Shown one piece after another: positions 1 through 12,382 of a stretch of DNA of 64,000 bases; positions within the stretch are counted from its first letter, which is position 1, and the number at the start of each line of letters is the position of its first letter. Under the pieces are notes generated by a model, which was given only the letters and a program-made list of their open reading frames with translations, was not told the DNA's origin and made no database searches. This stretch comes from Saposhnikovia divaricata (taxonomy: Eukaryota; Streptophyta; Magnoliopsida; Apiales; Apiaceae). The stretch is from contig CM071596.1 of assembly GCA_036435485.1 (NCBI GenBank), forward strand, positions 62,607,001 to 62,671,000. The letters run 5' to 3'. The translations under genes were made by a program, and so were the position numbers.

Positions 1-1427
1 GAAAGCAAATGAAGGGAGAAAAGAATAAATATTCAGAAGGGCTCTATGTGTTTTCGCTTCGCTTGTAGGAAATAATGGAAGGTTCATATTCCTAAATTGG
101 TAAGGATCACATCTATGTTCCTAAAGGAGGGATCACATCTATATTCCTAAGGGAGGGATCGCATTATTATTGTAACGAGGACGAAATCGCACATTAAAAT
201 GAATGATATGGGATCGCAGTTAAAAAGGACCGCATCGCATACAATTAACGTTATCTAATCATGCAATTATGATGAAGAACAGCAATTTAAATGCGACAGA
301 AGAATGAATACTTACTTTTTCTTGAAGAAGATTGACGGAATCTGAAGAACTTTGAGGTCGCTGGTGATAAAGCTTGAAAATTTCTTGTGTTTGATCTGGG
401 AGCAAACTGGCAGCACTTCAGTAATGTGTTAGTGAAGATAAAGAAGGAAATGACAGTGACAGGAGTATATATAGTCATCAGGAGAGAGAAAGATACAGGA
501 CACGTGTCATCATCTCAACCGTTGAACACGTATCTCGAGACACAACAGCTGTCAAACCTCTTCAAATTCTTGGGGTCGCGACTGCTCCAACGGTCATATT
601 CATATCAATAGCGAGCCATGGCCTCACATTGCGGCATTACCTGAATGATACTTGAGTCCACATCGCATCTCTAATGGCAACATGGACTCGGGGGGTAGTT
701 GTTATGCCCAAATCTGGCATGACAGCTAAATTGATTTGATTAGCTAAATTAAAGGTTCATAATTAACTATGGGCCTAGGAGATGATAATTGGGCCGCTAA
801 AGTCCACTATTAGAATCAGCCCGGCACAACTACAGGGCCACCTCGCTCGTGATCTGGTCTAAGGGATCGCTTCGCTGATCCCCCCTCTCTCAGGGATCGC
901 TTCGTGCTATCCTCACATCTGCAGGATCGCTATCTCACTCTTTACTGGAAGGCTCAAGGCCAGACCCAAGGTCGCATGAGTGGTTGGACACAAGGGATCG
1001 CTTCGCATGGCCAGATCCCTCGAGGTATCATGTTAGGTCCTGATTGATCCTTTTTTAGCCAATTCTATCCGTTCGAGACTATGGGCTTCCACAGCTGGGC
1101 CCTGGATCACGGATAAGGTTGATGATTCACTGCCATGTCAACCCTAAACGAATGGGCTTGGACTTTGGCTTATCTCCTAAAACCCTAGCCCGCCTAGGTA
1201 ACTTGCTGCCCAAGAACTACGTACGGCTTGATCCCTATAAATAGGGTACGTAGGCACCTTGATACGGGAGAGAAACAGTTTACCTGCAAACACCTATCAA
1301 GCTCAGCCACATCTAAACACACAAACCCTAATCCCTTGTTCTTCTTTCATTAGCAAAATATCCGTATTTTGCTCCGTTAATCCAGCAAACCTCCAAAATA
1401 TTATTATACAATATTTTCCCTATAACA
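1..1427 (+). mobile_element. 3' end of an LTR retrotransposon (internal tail plus 3' LTR)
   Basis: Bases 1-699 are the non-coding 3' tail of an element whose body lies left of the window; I found no convincing coding region there. A purine/G-rich tract (about 685-699, containing GGGGGG) directly precedes an LTR that begins TGTTAT at 700 and ends ATAACA at 1427. The sequence after 1427 is the interior of another LTR family (B), so this element was inserted into that older LTR. The superfamily cannot be decided without pol. Short GGATCGC-type motifs recur in both tail and LTR. Confidence 0.75.
700..1427 (+). repeat. 3' LTR, about 728 bp
   Basis: It starts TGTTAT and ends ATAACA, i.e. short inverted ends with the canonical TG...CA. 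A TATA-like CTATAAATAG sits near 1237-1246 and would suit an LTR promoter. GGGATCGCTTCG or close variants occur several times between about 860 and 1020. The right boundary is fixed by the resumption of family B LTR sequence at 1428. The matching 5' LTR is outside the window. Confidence 0.75.
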
Positions 1428-2079
1428 ATAAGTATGAGAGAAAATAATCCATGAATTAGGGTTCTTCAATTGGCTATCATGAATGTCTAATTTGTATCTC
1501 TTGTTTTGCTAAAAACAATCCTTCTAATCTTTATAACATCCTCTCCCAAGGTATATTATAATGCCTATAATCATCCCTTGATCGCCACTCCCATGGTCAA
1601 TCAAAGTACAACTATAGACTATTAAGAACCAAGGATTATCAGTTTCACAATTCGCATATTAATCTCCTGATCTAATACTTAAATTGTGTCTATCATATCA
1701 TGTACTAGAATTACAACTCCTCTCCCGATTCATTATAATTCATAGAGATTCAATTAAAAGTTCGCGATTCTTCTAATTATATAAAGCGCTCAATGACAGA
1801 TTAACAAACCAAGAGAAAATAAACGTAATAAGACAACGAATACTACCCAACTCTTGGATAAAGGGATTAGCTACTCATGATAAGATAAAACAAATATGAA
1901 TTAAAAACGTAAACCATGAGTTTAAGAATGAAGTACGAAGAATACAACTTTAAAAGCTTCTTGAAATCAGGATGAATCCCTTCACTCCTTCTTCCAATCT
2001 CCCTCTCAAAGTGCTTCTCTCTCCAAAGTATGGCTATCTTATCCTATTCTATTCTATATTATGCTATGACATGTTATTC
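1428..2079. repeat. truncated LTR fragment of element family B
   Basis: This segment aligns closely to the LTRs at 26200-27464 and 31135-32386, from the AAGTATGAGAGAAAATAATCC region to the CTATTCTATTCTATATTATGC region. It then stops matching near 2079. Its left part was separated by the LTR at 700-1427. It is a relic of the same non-autonomous family. Confidence 0.8.
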
Positions 2080-2427
2080 CGACTAAACTGAAAATTTTAG
2101 TAATTTTTTTTATAAATCATAATTTTTACTTGAAAATTAATAGAAATTTTACTTTAAATCTCTATTAATTAATAAAACCTAGTAATATTTCATTTTAATT
2201 TCGATTGTTTTGTGATTTTAATTTTGCCATCACACATATTTCAAATTATATTTTTTTATATTTCATGTCACTACGTATATATAAATAATTAAGTTGGATC
2301 ATATATGATATGCAAGTCACATATAGCATACATAATTTTCTCAGATTATTTTTTCTACTTGAGCAAGAATGGTTGTGAGGTAAGAAAGTATAATTCAATC
2401 AACCAATAGTGCAGAGATTATATAAAA
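2080..2427. other. AT-rich spacer, nothing recognised
   Basis: Low-complexity AT-rich sequence between the family B LTR relic and the left LTR of copia A. No ORF, RNA gene or repeat boundary was recognised. Confidence 0.5.
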
Positions 2428-2576
2428 TGTTAGAATCTTAGAATAATATTATCTAGTATTATGTTTTTCCTATTATACCCCTCTCTTCTAATAAGGGTGT
2501 ATATCTGTAAAGATGTATAGTTCTGAAAAGTAAGAAAATAAAAAGACAATGACTTGTAATATCTACACCTCTAACA
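2428..2576 (+). repeat. 5' LTR of copia A, 149 bp
   Basis: It begins TGTTAGAA and ends CTCTAACA, with 7-bp inverted ends TGTTAGA/TCTAACA. The primer binding site abuts it. It is unusually short for a coding copia element. No second copy was found because the element's 3' end is lost. Confidence 0.7.
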
Positions 2577-3054
2577 TGGTATCAAAGCGGCCGATCTAAG
2601 GTTACTTTGTCTGCTGCCTGCCGCCCTTTATGCCCCAATCTTTCATCTCCTTTCAATCGTTACTTTGCCATCACTAAAGAATCCCTTTCAGATGAGGGGT
2701 AGTATGTTTAATTAGGTATTTGGTGGAGCAAATAATTATTGAATCTAAAGGCTGAGATTCGTGGAAGGTTTGGTGTTACTAATATCTGTCTTCAAGCTCT
2801 TGTCTTTAAGGAATTCTGGATTGTTGTGCGGGTAGCTTCCTGAAATCTACCTTCATATAATTTGAGATTATACAGGTAAACGAATATGACACCTTTGGTT
2901 AATCCTGTAATGATTATGTATGTGTATTTATGAAAGGGGAAATTGAGAAGTTGGTTATCTGGTCGGTCAATTTTTTTAGTACATTTGTGGAATCAATTGT
3001 GCTGGTATTTGTGGTTGGAAGCTATTTTAGGAGATTAATATTTGGTGAGAAATT

Positions 3055-4188
3055 ATGATAGATGAAAGTTCTGCTAATGGTCCAGTGACTAATAGAAATA
3101 TTTTAAGTATGCAGTCGACCAACATAATACATGCTCAGTTGACGAGCAGAAAATTGAAAGGGTTGGAGAATTATAATCAATGGAAAAATGCAGTAACTAT
3201 GAGTTTGAAGGGACGAAGAAAGTTAGATCATTTGACTGCAGAACCTCCAGTTGAGACTACCCCAGAGGGTGTTGATTGGCATACAGATGACGCCAACTTG
3301 GTAAATCTTTTATGGGATTGCATGGAACCTAAAGTGTCGGAGTGTCGGACTTGGTTTCTCATTTTCAAACAGTAAAACAGATATGGACTTATCTTGATAT
3401 TCTTTACTCAGGGAAAAATAATGCAAGTCGAGTGTATGAAGCTTCTCAAGCTTTTAATCAATATAGTATGGGGGATAAGTCAGTTACCGATCATTTTGCA
3501 GAATTTTTGAAGCTTAATAAGGAGTTCAATGCCCTTTTGCCAATCACCGCTGATGTTAAGAAAATGCTGGAACAAAGAGAACTATTATCTATGATGACAT
3601 ATCTTCGCAGCTTGCGTCCAGAATTTGGTGTGGTTCGTTCTCAAATCTTGGGGGATGTTTCGGTGACAACTATGAATGAAGATTTTGCTAGAGTACTAAG
3701 GGTTAATCATGAGAACCCTAGTAATGTTACTTCGAATTCTTCTATTTTCGACAATTCTGAAATGTTCTCTTATAGCTTTGGTAGAGGACGAGGACACCGG
3801 GGACGTGGTATTGGAGATCGAGGGGGATTACAAGGTGGTCGTACAGGAGGAACAGGACGAGGAAATTTTTCAGGAGGTTTTGGTCGTAGTCATTCAAGAT
3901 GTTATCATTGTGGAGAAGAGGGTCATGTCATTTCCAAATGTTGGAAACTTAATGGAGTTCCCCCAGCTAGAAGGGCTAATGTTGCTGTTGGTGAGGGCAT
4001 GAATGCTTTAGAACTGAATGAAGATCAAGGAACGGTGACATTATCCAAGGAAGAATATATCAAATGGACTGCTTCGCAAGCTAATTCTCATTGCACACAA
4101 CCTTCCTCATACACATGTGTTTTTGTTCAGACTTTCAGATACTCCTACTGCGTACCTTTCATCTTCAGGCCAAAGAACATGGGTCATT
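3055..4188 (+). pseudogene. gag of copia A (frameshifted)
   Basis: Capsid-type gag of a Ty1/copia retrotransposon. The first part (3055 to about 3340) has the N-terminal region with an LxGLENYNQWK-like motif. The second frame (from about 3342) carries the UBN2-type capsid core. A glycine/arginine-rich stretch (about 3780-3890) follows, then a CCHC zinc knuckle (CYHCGEEGHVISKC, about 3899-3940) for RNA binding. The two frames are separated by an 8-bp tandem duplication, GTGTCGGA at 3334-3341 and 3342-3349, which explains the break. A further frame change occurs after the zinc knuckle, near 4100. The coding sequence is cut at 4188 by element C, just before the protease motif. Confidence 0.8.
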
Positions 4189-6549
4189 TGTTAGGAATAT
4201 GTTGTACTTGATGATAACTTCACAAACAATCAAATTGTATAAGTATTGTAGCTGTCAACGGATGAGGATTTATAACTCTATCCGTTGACAGGTAGCTCAT
4301 CAACGGATGAGGTTTTGTAGCATACTGCAGTATCTCTATATTATCAGTTGATAGTGTTTTTATCCACAGTCATGTTGACCATCAATGGATAGGCAGAATA
4401 GGGTAGCCAATTGTAAATAAGCTATGCTATGTAATTCTGTTTAAGTGAAAGTGTATCAACGGATAAGACAGAACTCTATCAATGGATACAGCTCAAATCT
4501 ACAATATCAACGGATACAACTCAATCTATTATCAACGGATGACAGTGTACAATGTCAACGGATAGTCATTAACACTTTCTTCTATGCTAAGCTGGGGATT
4601 AGCAGTTGATAAAGACAGGTTTGGCTGACAGATCACATGGGTTGATAGTAGATACAAAAAGCAGTATGGCAGCCATACTTTGGAAACGCAAAAGAAAGAA
4701 GCATTCCGTTTACACTATGAATACAAGAAAGGTGCAGGGGACATGTCTGTCCACAAGGACAACCTTTCGGCTACATGTGTATGTGGAGTGAAGTAGTGTT
4801 AAGACCAAACTCAACACGCAAGTGCACGTGATCTCAAGTAATACAGATAGCAAATAAGATTCGTTCCTACAGGGACTCGTTGTATTGTCTAGTTAATTCA
4901 CTCACCGATGTATGATTATTATTCGATGCTACGACAGATTAACAATTGGATTTTTGTTTATCACTACAATTACTCTAAGATTTATAACTAATTATCAAAT
5001 ACTTGAACTAAGAATTATGTCGAATTACTTATGCGAATAAAACATGGGATTTTAACTTCATTAAACAATCCATCTATAGTCTCCACTTCTCTAGCCTTTT
5101 CATGTGATTTGTTAATACCTGATCGAATACACAAAACTGATATAAACCAACCTTCGTTGCACAAATACCATCCTAAATAACATCCACAATAAAGATAGAA
5201 ATCACTTAGTCTCCCAATTATGTCTAATCTCTATATGTCTATAAAGATTAAAACATAATGGTTGAAGTACAAGCATTCAATTGATCACATAGTCGTCATA
5301 AAACGGTTAGAGTTACGACACTAATTATGAATGATATTCTCACGCATAAACCTATGCTAGCATGGCAAGTTCTAAACTCTTATATCCACTTTCGCTTCAA
5401 TAAAAATTAACACACAATTACAGGAGTTAGCTACTCTCCTATAACAAATTAAATCAACCATGTTAGGATATCACATCAATCACACTTTAGGCATCGAGAA
5501 GATTCAACAAATAAACTTCATGAATAAATCCGCTAAAACCCCATGACAACGAATTAGTTCATAATCAAACTAATCGTCACCATGGGTTCCAATGTAAACA
5601 TGATAGAAGAAAACGAATAATGATTGAAATAAATATCAAGGGTTCTAAAGAATACACCCAAACCAAGCATCCACAAACTAGAAAGAATACAAGAATAAAT
5701 TGAAAACTATCTTCTTCCTCGCTTCTTCGTGCTTCAAAACTCTGTTGATAAAATACGTGGTCTCTCCTCTCCTCTATTCTAGGGTTTTTTCTTCCTTTAT
5801 ATAGGCCTCCAGGTGCAAGTAGTTCGTAAGGAATTTATTTTTTTACTTCATCTCGAAAAATCAGCAAATCAGGAATTTTCGTCAGACCAACCAGCGCTGC
5901 CACGCCACTTCTGTGTATGAAAACGGCGCATCCACAAGCTCTAACACGGCGCTGCCGCGCCGTGCCTTCTGTCCAGCACATTGAATTTTTCCCTTTTCTT
6001 CGTTATAACTCCGATTTGTGCTCCGATTGCTCCGCTTCATTCCTTTAACACCTGTGATTGATATTCCTGCACAATACCCTTAAAAGAGATCAAAAATACC
6101 ACAACTCGAGTACAAACATTCGTTTTAAGCCAAATGGAAACGTTTTAAGTGAATAAAATATCCACTCATCAAGTAGCAAGTGAACTTGAATTAGATTAGT
6201 ATTATCTTATTCCTGTAGTACTTGTAAACTTGGGATTTATAACCAAGTGTAGCAACTCTTTAGAAGCTAAGAAAACAAATACATTTGCTTAAGGTTTTCT
6301 TGAATATCCTTAGAAAGCAAAGAGTTGTAAAACAACAGTTGTGTACATTTGTATCACAGAGTTTTCTTCAAATAAAAGCTTCAGGTGGTGCATTTAACCA
6401 TCTGATTTTATATGTGTTTGTGCATTAATCTTTATACAGCAATTATCTTCTTATAGATTTCTGAAGTTCTTATCAGGAATTTATAAATATCAAGAATTGT
6501 ATTCAACCCCCCTTCTACAATTATACAAGTGTGTAATCTGGGAATAACA
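4189..6549 (+). repeat. 5' LTR of copia C, interrupted by a solo LTR
   Basis: After removing the solo LTR (4797-6171) plus one TSD copy, about 981 bp remain, against 982 bp for the 3' LTR at 22203-23184. TCAACGGAT or its complement occurs exactly at 4255, 4280 (inverted), 4300, 4456, 4507, 4532 and 4555. The first copies form inverted pairs able to fold into hairpins. The LTR ends ATAACA at 6549. Confidence 0.9.
4797..6171. repeat. solo LTR, about 1375 bp, inside the 5' LTR of C
   Basis: It begins TGTTAAGACC, ends CACTCATCA and is flanked by AGTAG (4792-4796 and 6172-6176). The 3' LTR of C lacks it exactly at this position, so it inserted after C. No internal region is present, as expected after LTR-LTR recombination. 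Several stretches, such as CCTATGCTAGCATGGCAAGT and the CCATGACAACGA region, resemble the LTRs of element F at 50250-60169. It therefore probably belongs to a related family. Confidence 0.9.
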
Positions 6550-6551
6550 AT

Positions 6552-6563
6552 TGGTATCAGAGC
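6552..6563 (+). other. primer binding site of copia C
   Basis: TGGTATCAGAGC, complementary to the 3' end of initiator tRNA-Met as in most plant copia elements. It lies 2 nt after the end of the 5' LTR. Confidence 0.85.
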
Positions 6564-6578
6564 AAGCTTCTAACATAT

Positions 6579-8735
6579 TTGAAGTTTAAAGATCAACACA
6601 CTTCCAACATGTCTAAGAAGGATTATGGAGTAAAAATACCAGTTCTTAATAGAGAGAATTACTTTCACTGGAAAGTAAAAATGTGTCTACATCTCTTGTC
6701 CATTGATGAGGGTTTTGTGGATTGCATTGACAAGGGTCCACATGTTCCGATGAAGACTCCAACAAGAGTTGGCCTTGCTGAAGATGCGCTTGACACTCTC
6801 ATTCCCAAACCTGTTTCTAAATGGAGTCTTGAAGATATGGCAGAAGTCCACAAATACAAAAAGACCATGAATATACTGTTCAATGGTCTAGAAACAGACA
6901 TGGTTGACAATGTTATCAGCTGTACTACCTCCAAGGAAGTACGGGACACTGTTCAAACCCTTTGTGAAGGAACAGAACATGTGAAGGAAAACAAGATGCA
7001 ACTACTAATCCAACAGTATGAACACTTCCATTTCAAGAGTGGAGAAACATTGAATGATACATTTATTAGATTTCAAAAGCTACTAAATGGCTTGAAACTG
7101 TATGGAAGAATCTATCAAGTTAAAGATTCTAATCTCAAATTTCTGAGATCATTGCCCAAAGAGTGGAAGCCAATGACCGTTTCTCTAAGAAACACTCAAG
7201 AGTACAAGACATTTACTCTTGAAAGGCTCTATGGAACTTTAAAGACATATGAGCTGAAAATTGAGCAGGATGAAGAGATTGAGAAGTCCCAAAAGAAAAG
7301 TGGGTCAGTTGCACTTGTTGCCAACTTGGAGCAGAAGGAGGAGAAAAGAACAGAAGCAGCTTGTTCTACACCAAACAGGGAGGTTTGTAAAGGTAGAGCA
7401 GAATCAAGCATGAGCAAGGAAAAAGTGTCTAAAGAATTGAATGTCCTTCAGCAAGATGAATTGGATGAGATAGATGAGCACTTAGCCTTTCTGTCTAGGA
7501 GATTCTCTAAGCTGAAATTCAAGAGAAACTCTGGGGTGGCCAAGCCATTTAACAAGGATTATTCCACAAGCAACTTTGTGGATAAATCCAAAATTAAATG
7601 CTACAATTGTGGAATTGCTGGTCACATGATAAGTGAATGCAGGAAGCCCAGATCTGAGAACAAGAGAAAGCCAACTGAAGCTGTTGACTACAAGAAGAAA
7701 TATTTTGATCTTCTGAGGCAGAAAGGAAAGGCATTCATGACCCAAGAGTATGACTGGGCTGCTGATGGAAATCATTATGATGATGATGTTGAGTATGTCA
7801 ACCTTGCATTGATGGCTGATTCTGGAGAGCAGGAAGCAAGTTCAGCTAGCAATCAGGTATTTTCTACTAATCTCTCTGAGCTCACCAAAGAGGAATGCAA
7901 TAGTATTATAGATGAAATGTCTACTGAACTATATCACTTGAGTGTTACTCTTAAATCACTTACTAAAGAGAACAATAGGATTAAAGAGACTAATCTGTTT
8001 TTAAGTAATAGAAATGCTGCTCTAGAAGTTCAATTTCTAGAATTTGAGAAAATGAGAGTTGATTGAAATAATGCTAAAAGTGAACTTGAAGCTGTGTTAA
8101 AAAGAGAAATGATTTTAAGAGACCAGCTTGAAAAAGAACAAGGGATAATTGCTAAATTTCAAAGCTGTAGGAATATTTCACAAAACATAATAGAAGTCCA
8201 GGGAATAGAATCGTTTATGAAGGAGACCTGGACTCAAAAGAAAAAGGAGCTAGAACCTTGCCTTGAGGATCTAGAGACTATTTGTGAATCAACGGATAGT
8301 GATCATCCATTGACAGATGAACCATCAACGGATGAGAGGTATCCGTCGACTAACAAAAAGTTTGTTAGTAAGAAGGAACTCAAGAAACTGGATATTAAGT
8401 ATGGTCCAGTCAACAAGAACTTTGTTACTGGTGAGAGTAGCCAAACCAAATCTAGTGGGAAGGCCAAGGCAGGTGATTTACACAACAAAAAGGCTGTTGG
8501 TAAATCAGATAATGAAAAGGTAGAAATTAAGGGTAAAAAGAAAAAGAACAGAAATGGTAAGATAGGCATCAACAAGAAAAACAATTATTCTCCTGAAAAG
8601 TTTGCTCCTAGGAAAACTTGTAGTAATTGTAATAGTGTCAATCACCTATCTTCTAATTGCAAGATTGTTAACAAGGCTCCTGTTCATATACCTCAAACTA
8701 TACCATGTATGCCTGCAATGCCTGGTTTGTATTAA
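6579..8735 (+). pseudogene. gag of copia C (one in-frame stop)
   Basis: Nucleocapsid/capsid polyprotein. The start could be the ATG at 6579 or the one at 6609, just before the conserved VPVLNRENYFHWK-type motif. The capsid core (UBN2-like) spans roughly codons 20-230. A CCHC zinc knuckle (CYNCGIAGHMISEC) lies near 7598-7640. It is followed by an acidic and coiled-coil segment. An in-frame TGA at 8064-8066 interrupts; the same frame then runs on to 8735 through a lysine-rich part with a second cysteine/histidine knuckle (CSNCNSVNHLSSNC). TCAACGGAT motifs lie inside the coding sequence at 8289 and 8325. The length, over 700 codons, is large for copia gag and fits a Sirevirus-like element. Confidence 0.85.
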
Positions 8736-8773
8736 AATGCTAGTTTTTCAAATCCATATGTGAACACCCATAT

Positions 8774-11700
8774 GTGTCTAATCCTTATTTTCAATCTGTG
8801 AATATGCCACAAATGTCATGGAACATTCCTAGCATGAATAATATGTATGCCAATTTTCCACAAATGCATGCATCAAATATCCATGCAAATGAGCATTGGT
8901 CAAACCCCATCAATCAGGCATCTACATCTAAGGTGAAGAATGCTAAAATTGTAAAGTCAAAGGCTAACAAGAAAGGACCTAAGGAAGCTTGGGTACCAAA
9001 ATCAACTTGATTTGCTTTTGGATGTGTGCAGGGAAACAGGAGGAATCTATGGTACCTAGATAGTGGATGCTCTAGGCACATGACAGGAGATTCAACCCTG
9101 CTCACAGAGTTCAAGGAAGGAGCTGGCCCTAGAATTACCTTTGGAGATGATAGTAAAGGATATACTAAGGGATATTGCTTGATTTAAAAAGACAATGTCA
9201 TCATTGAAGAAGTGGCCTTAGTTGAAGGTTTGAAGCACAATTTGTTGAGTATCAGTCAGATTTGTGACGAAGACTATGAAGTAAGGTTCACAAAAGAAGC
9301 TTGTGTTGTTTATGCCAAGGAAGACAACAATGTGGTATTGACAGGTTTTAGAAAAGGAAATGTTTACATAGCTGACTTCAATTCATCATGCTCAGAATCC
9401 ATTACTTGTCTCTTCAGCAAAGCAAGTAAGGATGAGAGTTGGCTATGGCATAAGAAACTGTCGTATTTGAATTTTAAAGTTATGAATGACTTGGTGAGAA
9501 ATGATCTTGCTAGAGGAATCCCTCAATTGGAATTTATCAAAGATGGACTGTGTGATGCCTGCCAATTAGGGAAACAGAAGAAATCATCCTTCAAGAGCAA
9601 GACAGAGTCATCCATTGTTAAGCCACTTCAATTGTTGCATATGGACTTATTTGGTCCAGTAAATGTCATGTCTATTTCAAAGAAGAAATACTGTCTGGTG
9701 ATTGTAGATTATTTTTCTAAGTTTACATGGACCTTCTTCCTGCAGTCCAAGGATTGTGCAAGTGAAATCATCATCAATCACCTCAGAATACTAAACAATG
9801 GTTCTGAAGACAAAGTATAAAGAATCAGGAGTGACAATGGCACTGAATTCAAAAATTCCACAATGAATATCTTCTGTGAAGAGAATGGAATTATCCATGA
9901 GTTTTCTGTTGCCAGAACACCTCAACAAAATGTGGTTGTTGAAAGGAAAAACAGAACTCTCATTGAAGCAGCTAAAATAATGTTAAGTGAATCAAGATTA
10001 CCAACATATTTCTGGGCTGAAGCTGTCAACACAGCATGCCTCACTCAGAATATTTCCTTGGTTAATCAAGCTAGAGGAATGACTCCTTATCAGTTGTTAA
10101 CCAACAAGAAGCCAACTTTAGCTTTTCTTCATGTCTTTAGATGTAAGTGTTTTGTGCTAAGGAATCATGGAGATAACTTAGGCAAATTTGAAGCAAAGGC
10201 AGATGAAGCTATATTTGTTGGATATGCAGTAGGGAAAGCCTATAGAGTCTATAATCTAAGAACCAACATTGTTATGGAATCTGTACATGTTGTGTTTGAT
10301 GATCAAAAGATTCTAGGTCTAAATGATGAAGGCTTCCATGAAAAGTTGGAATTTGAGAATGAGGTAGAAGGAAGAATGTACAATGATGATGATGAGGAAA
10401 ATGAAGATCATGACCATGAAAATTCACCAAGAGTTGTTGGCCCAACTAGAAGTGATGCTCACACTGGAAATGAAGCATCCGTTGACAGTCATATTGAAGC
10501 ATCCGTTGAAAGTCACTCTGGAGCATCCGTTGACAATATTAGAGATGCATCCGTTGACAGAAATTCTCAAGCATCCGTCGACAGGCAAAATGATGCATCC
10601 GTTGATAGTCAACTTCATAATTCTGCAAGGACAACAAACTCAGGGGGAGTTTCTCAGGGTCAAAATTCAATGCTAAATCAATATGATCATGCTCAAGAAA
10701 ATGAAGCAACCTCATCAAAATCAAACCTTCCACCTGCAAGAAAATGGACTAGAGATCATCCATTTGAGTTAATCATTGGTGAATCAAATTCAAGAGTCCA
10801 AACTAGGAGGGCCACTCAAGCAGAATGCCTATACAGTAGCTTCCTGTCTCAAGAGGAACCTAAGAAAGTGGAAGATGCCCTTCTAGATCCAGATTGGGTT
10901 TTAGCAATTCAAGAAGAGCTAAACCAATTTGAAAGAAATAAAGTGTGGAAGCTTGTGCCCAAACCTGATGATAGAAGTGTCATAGGTACTAAATGGGTTC
11001 TCAAGAATAAGAAAGATAAAAATGGCATAATTGTGAGGAATAAAGCTAGATTAGTGGAAAAGGGCTATTCTCAAGAAGAATGGATAGATTTTGATGAAAC
11101 TTTTGCTCCAGTGGCAAGACTTGAGGCAATCAGAATCTTCCTATCCTATGCAGCACATGCCAATTTCAAGGTATATCAGATGGATGTCAAAAGTGCCTTT
11201 CTAAATGGGGAACTGGAAGAAGAGGTCTATGTCCATCAACCTCCTGGCTTTAAAGATCCAGAATTTCAAGAATATGTATATCTTCTCATGAAAGCACTTT
11301 ATGGTTTGAAGCAAGCACCAAGAGCCTGGTATGACACTTTATCTCAATTTCTTTTGGAGAATCACTTCACTAGAGGTACAGTAGATAAAATCTTATTTCA
11401 TAGGAATATCAATGGATATTCAATACTTGTTCAAATCTATGTAGATGATATTATTTTTGGGTATACAGATGAGAAGCTTTGCAAAAGGTTTGACAAACTT
11501 ATGCAAAGTATGTATGAAATGAGCATGATGGGTGAATTAACTTACTTTCTTGGCTTACAAGTAAAGCAAGTAAATGAGGGCATTTTCATAAGTCAAACAA
11601 AATATATTTATGATCTTTTAAAGAAATTTGACTTAATGGATTGTACCTCTGCAAAAACACCTATGGCCACTGCAACTAAGCTTGAGTTGAATACTAAGGA

Positions 11701-12382
11701 AAAGTCTGTGGACATCTCAAGCTATAGAGGCATGGTAGGTTCACTTCTATACCTAACAGCTAGTAGACCTGATATAATGTTTTCTACTTGTCTTTGTGCT
11801 AGATTTCAAGCTGACCCTAGAGAGTCTCACTTGATAGCTATTAAGAGAATTTTCAGGTATCTCAAAGGAACACCAAACCTTGGCATTTGGTACCCAAGAG
11901 AATCTGGTTTTGATCTAACTGGCTACTCAGATGCAGATTATGCAGGTTGCGGAATTGATAGGAAAAGTACTACAGGCTCCTATCAATTTCTAGGAAACAG
12001 GCTTGTTTCATGGTTCAGTAAGAAACAGAACTCAGTCTCCACTTCTATAGCTGAAGCTGAGTACATTGCTGCTGGAAGTTGTTGTGCATAGATTCTATGG
12101 ATGAAAAATCAACTTATTGACTATGGTCTAAAAGTTGAGAAGATTCCAAATTTCTGTGACAACACAAGTGCTATTGCCATCAGAGGGAATCCAGTGCAAC
12201 ATTGGAGAACCAAGCATATTGACATCAAATACCACTTCATTAGGGAACATGTGATGAATGGTACAGTAGAAATGCACTTTGTGCCAAGTGAAATGCAGCT
12301 TGCAGATATCTTCACCAAGCCTCTTGATGAATCCGCATTCACAAGATTGGTAGGTGAACTAGGTATGCTTAATTTGTCATAA
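8774..12382 (+). pseudogene. pol of copia C (protease, integrase, RT, RNase H)
   Basis: One reading frame, shifted relative to gag, runs from 8774 to 12382. It is broken by TGA 9008-9010, TAA 9185-9187, TAA 9818-9820 and TAG 12089-12091. Domains in order: aspartic protease with LDSGCSRHMTG (about 9056); integrase with WHKKLSYLN, CDACQLGKQKK and the D-D-E motifs (HMDLFGP, RSDNGTEF, ERKNR), in which the usual QQNG is QQNV; a linker holding six octapeptide repeats (10474-10617); reverse transcriptase with QMDVKSAFLNGEL and YVDD; and RNase H ending near 12382. Key catalytic residues remain visible, so the inactivation is mainly through stops. Confidence 0.9.
10474..10617 (+). repeat. six coding 24-nt repeats (ASVD octapeptides)
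   Basis: ATCCGTTGA or a one-base variant starts at 10477, 10501, 10525, 10549, 10573 (variant ATCCGTCGA) and 10597, at exactly 24-nt spacing. In the pol frame each unit gives an octapeptide with a core ASVD (once ASVE) and variable remaining residues. The same 9-mer is the repeated motif of the element's LTRs. The array lies in the integrase-RT linker. Confidence 0.9.

Noticed and set aside
387..611. 74-codon ORF near the left edge
   Set aside because: No recognisable domain; it lies in the non-coding tail of an LTR element.
10474..10617. CRISPR-like array
   Set aside because: Regular 24-nt repeats, but in frame inside a retrotransposon pol gene of a plant.
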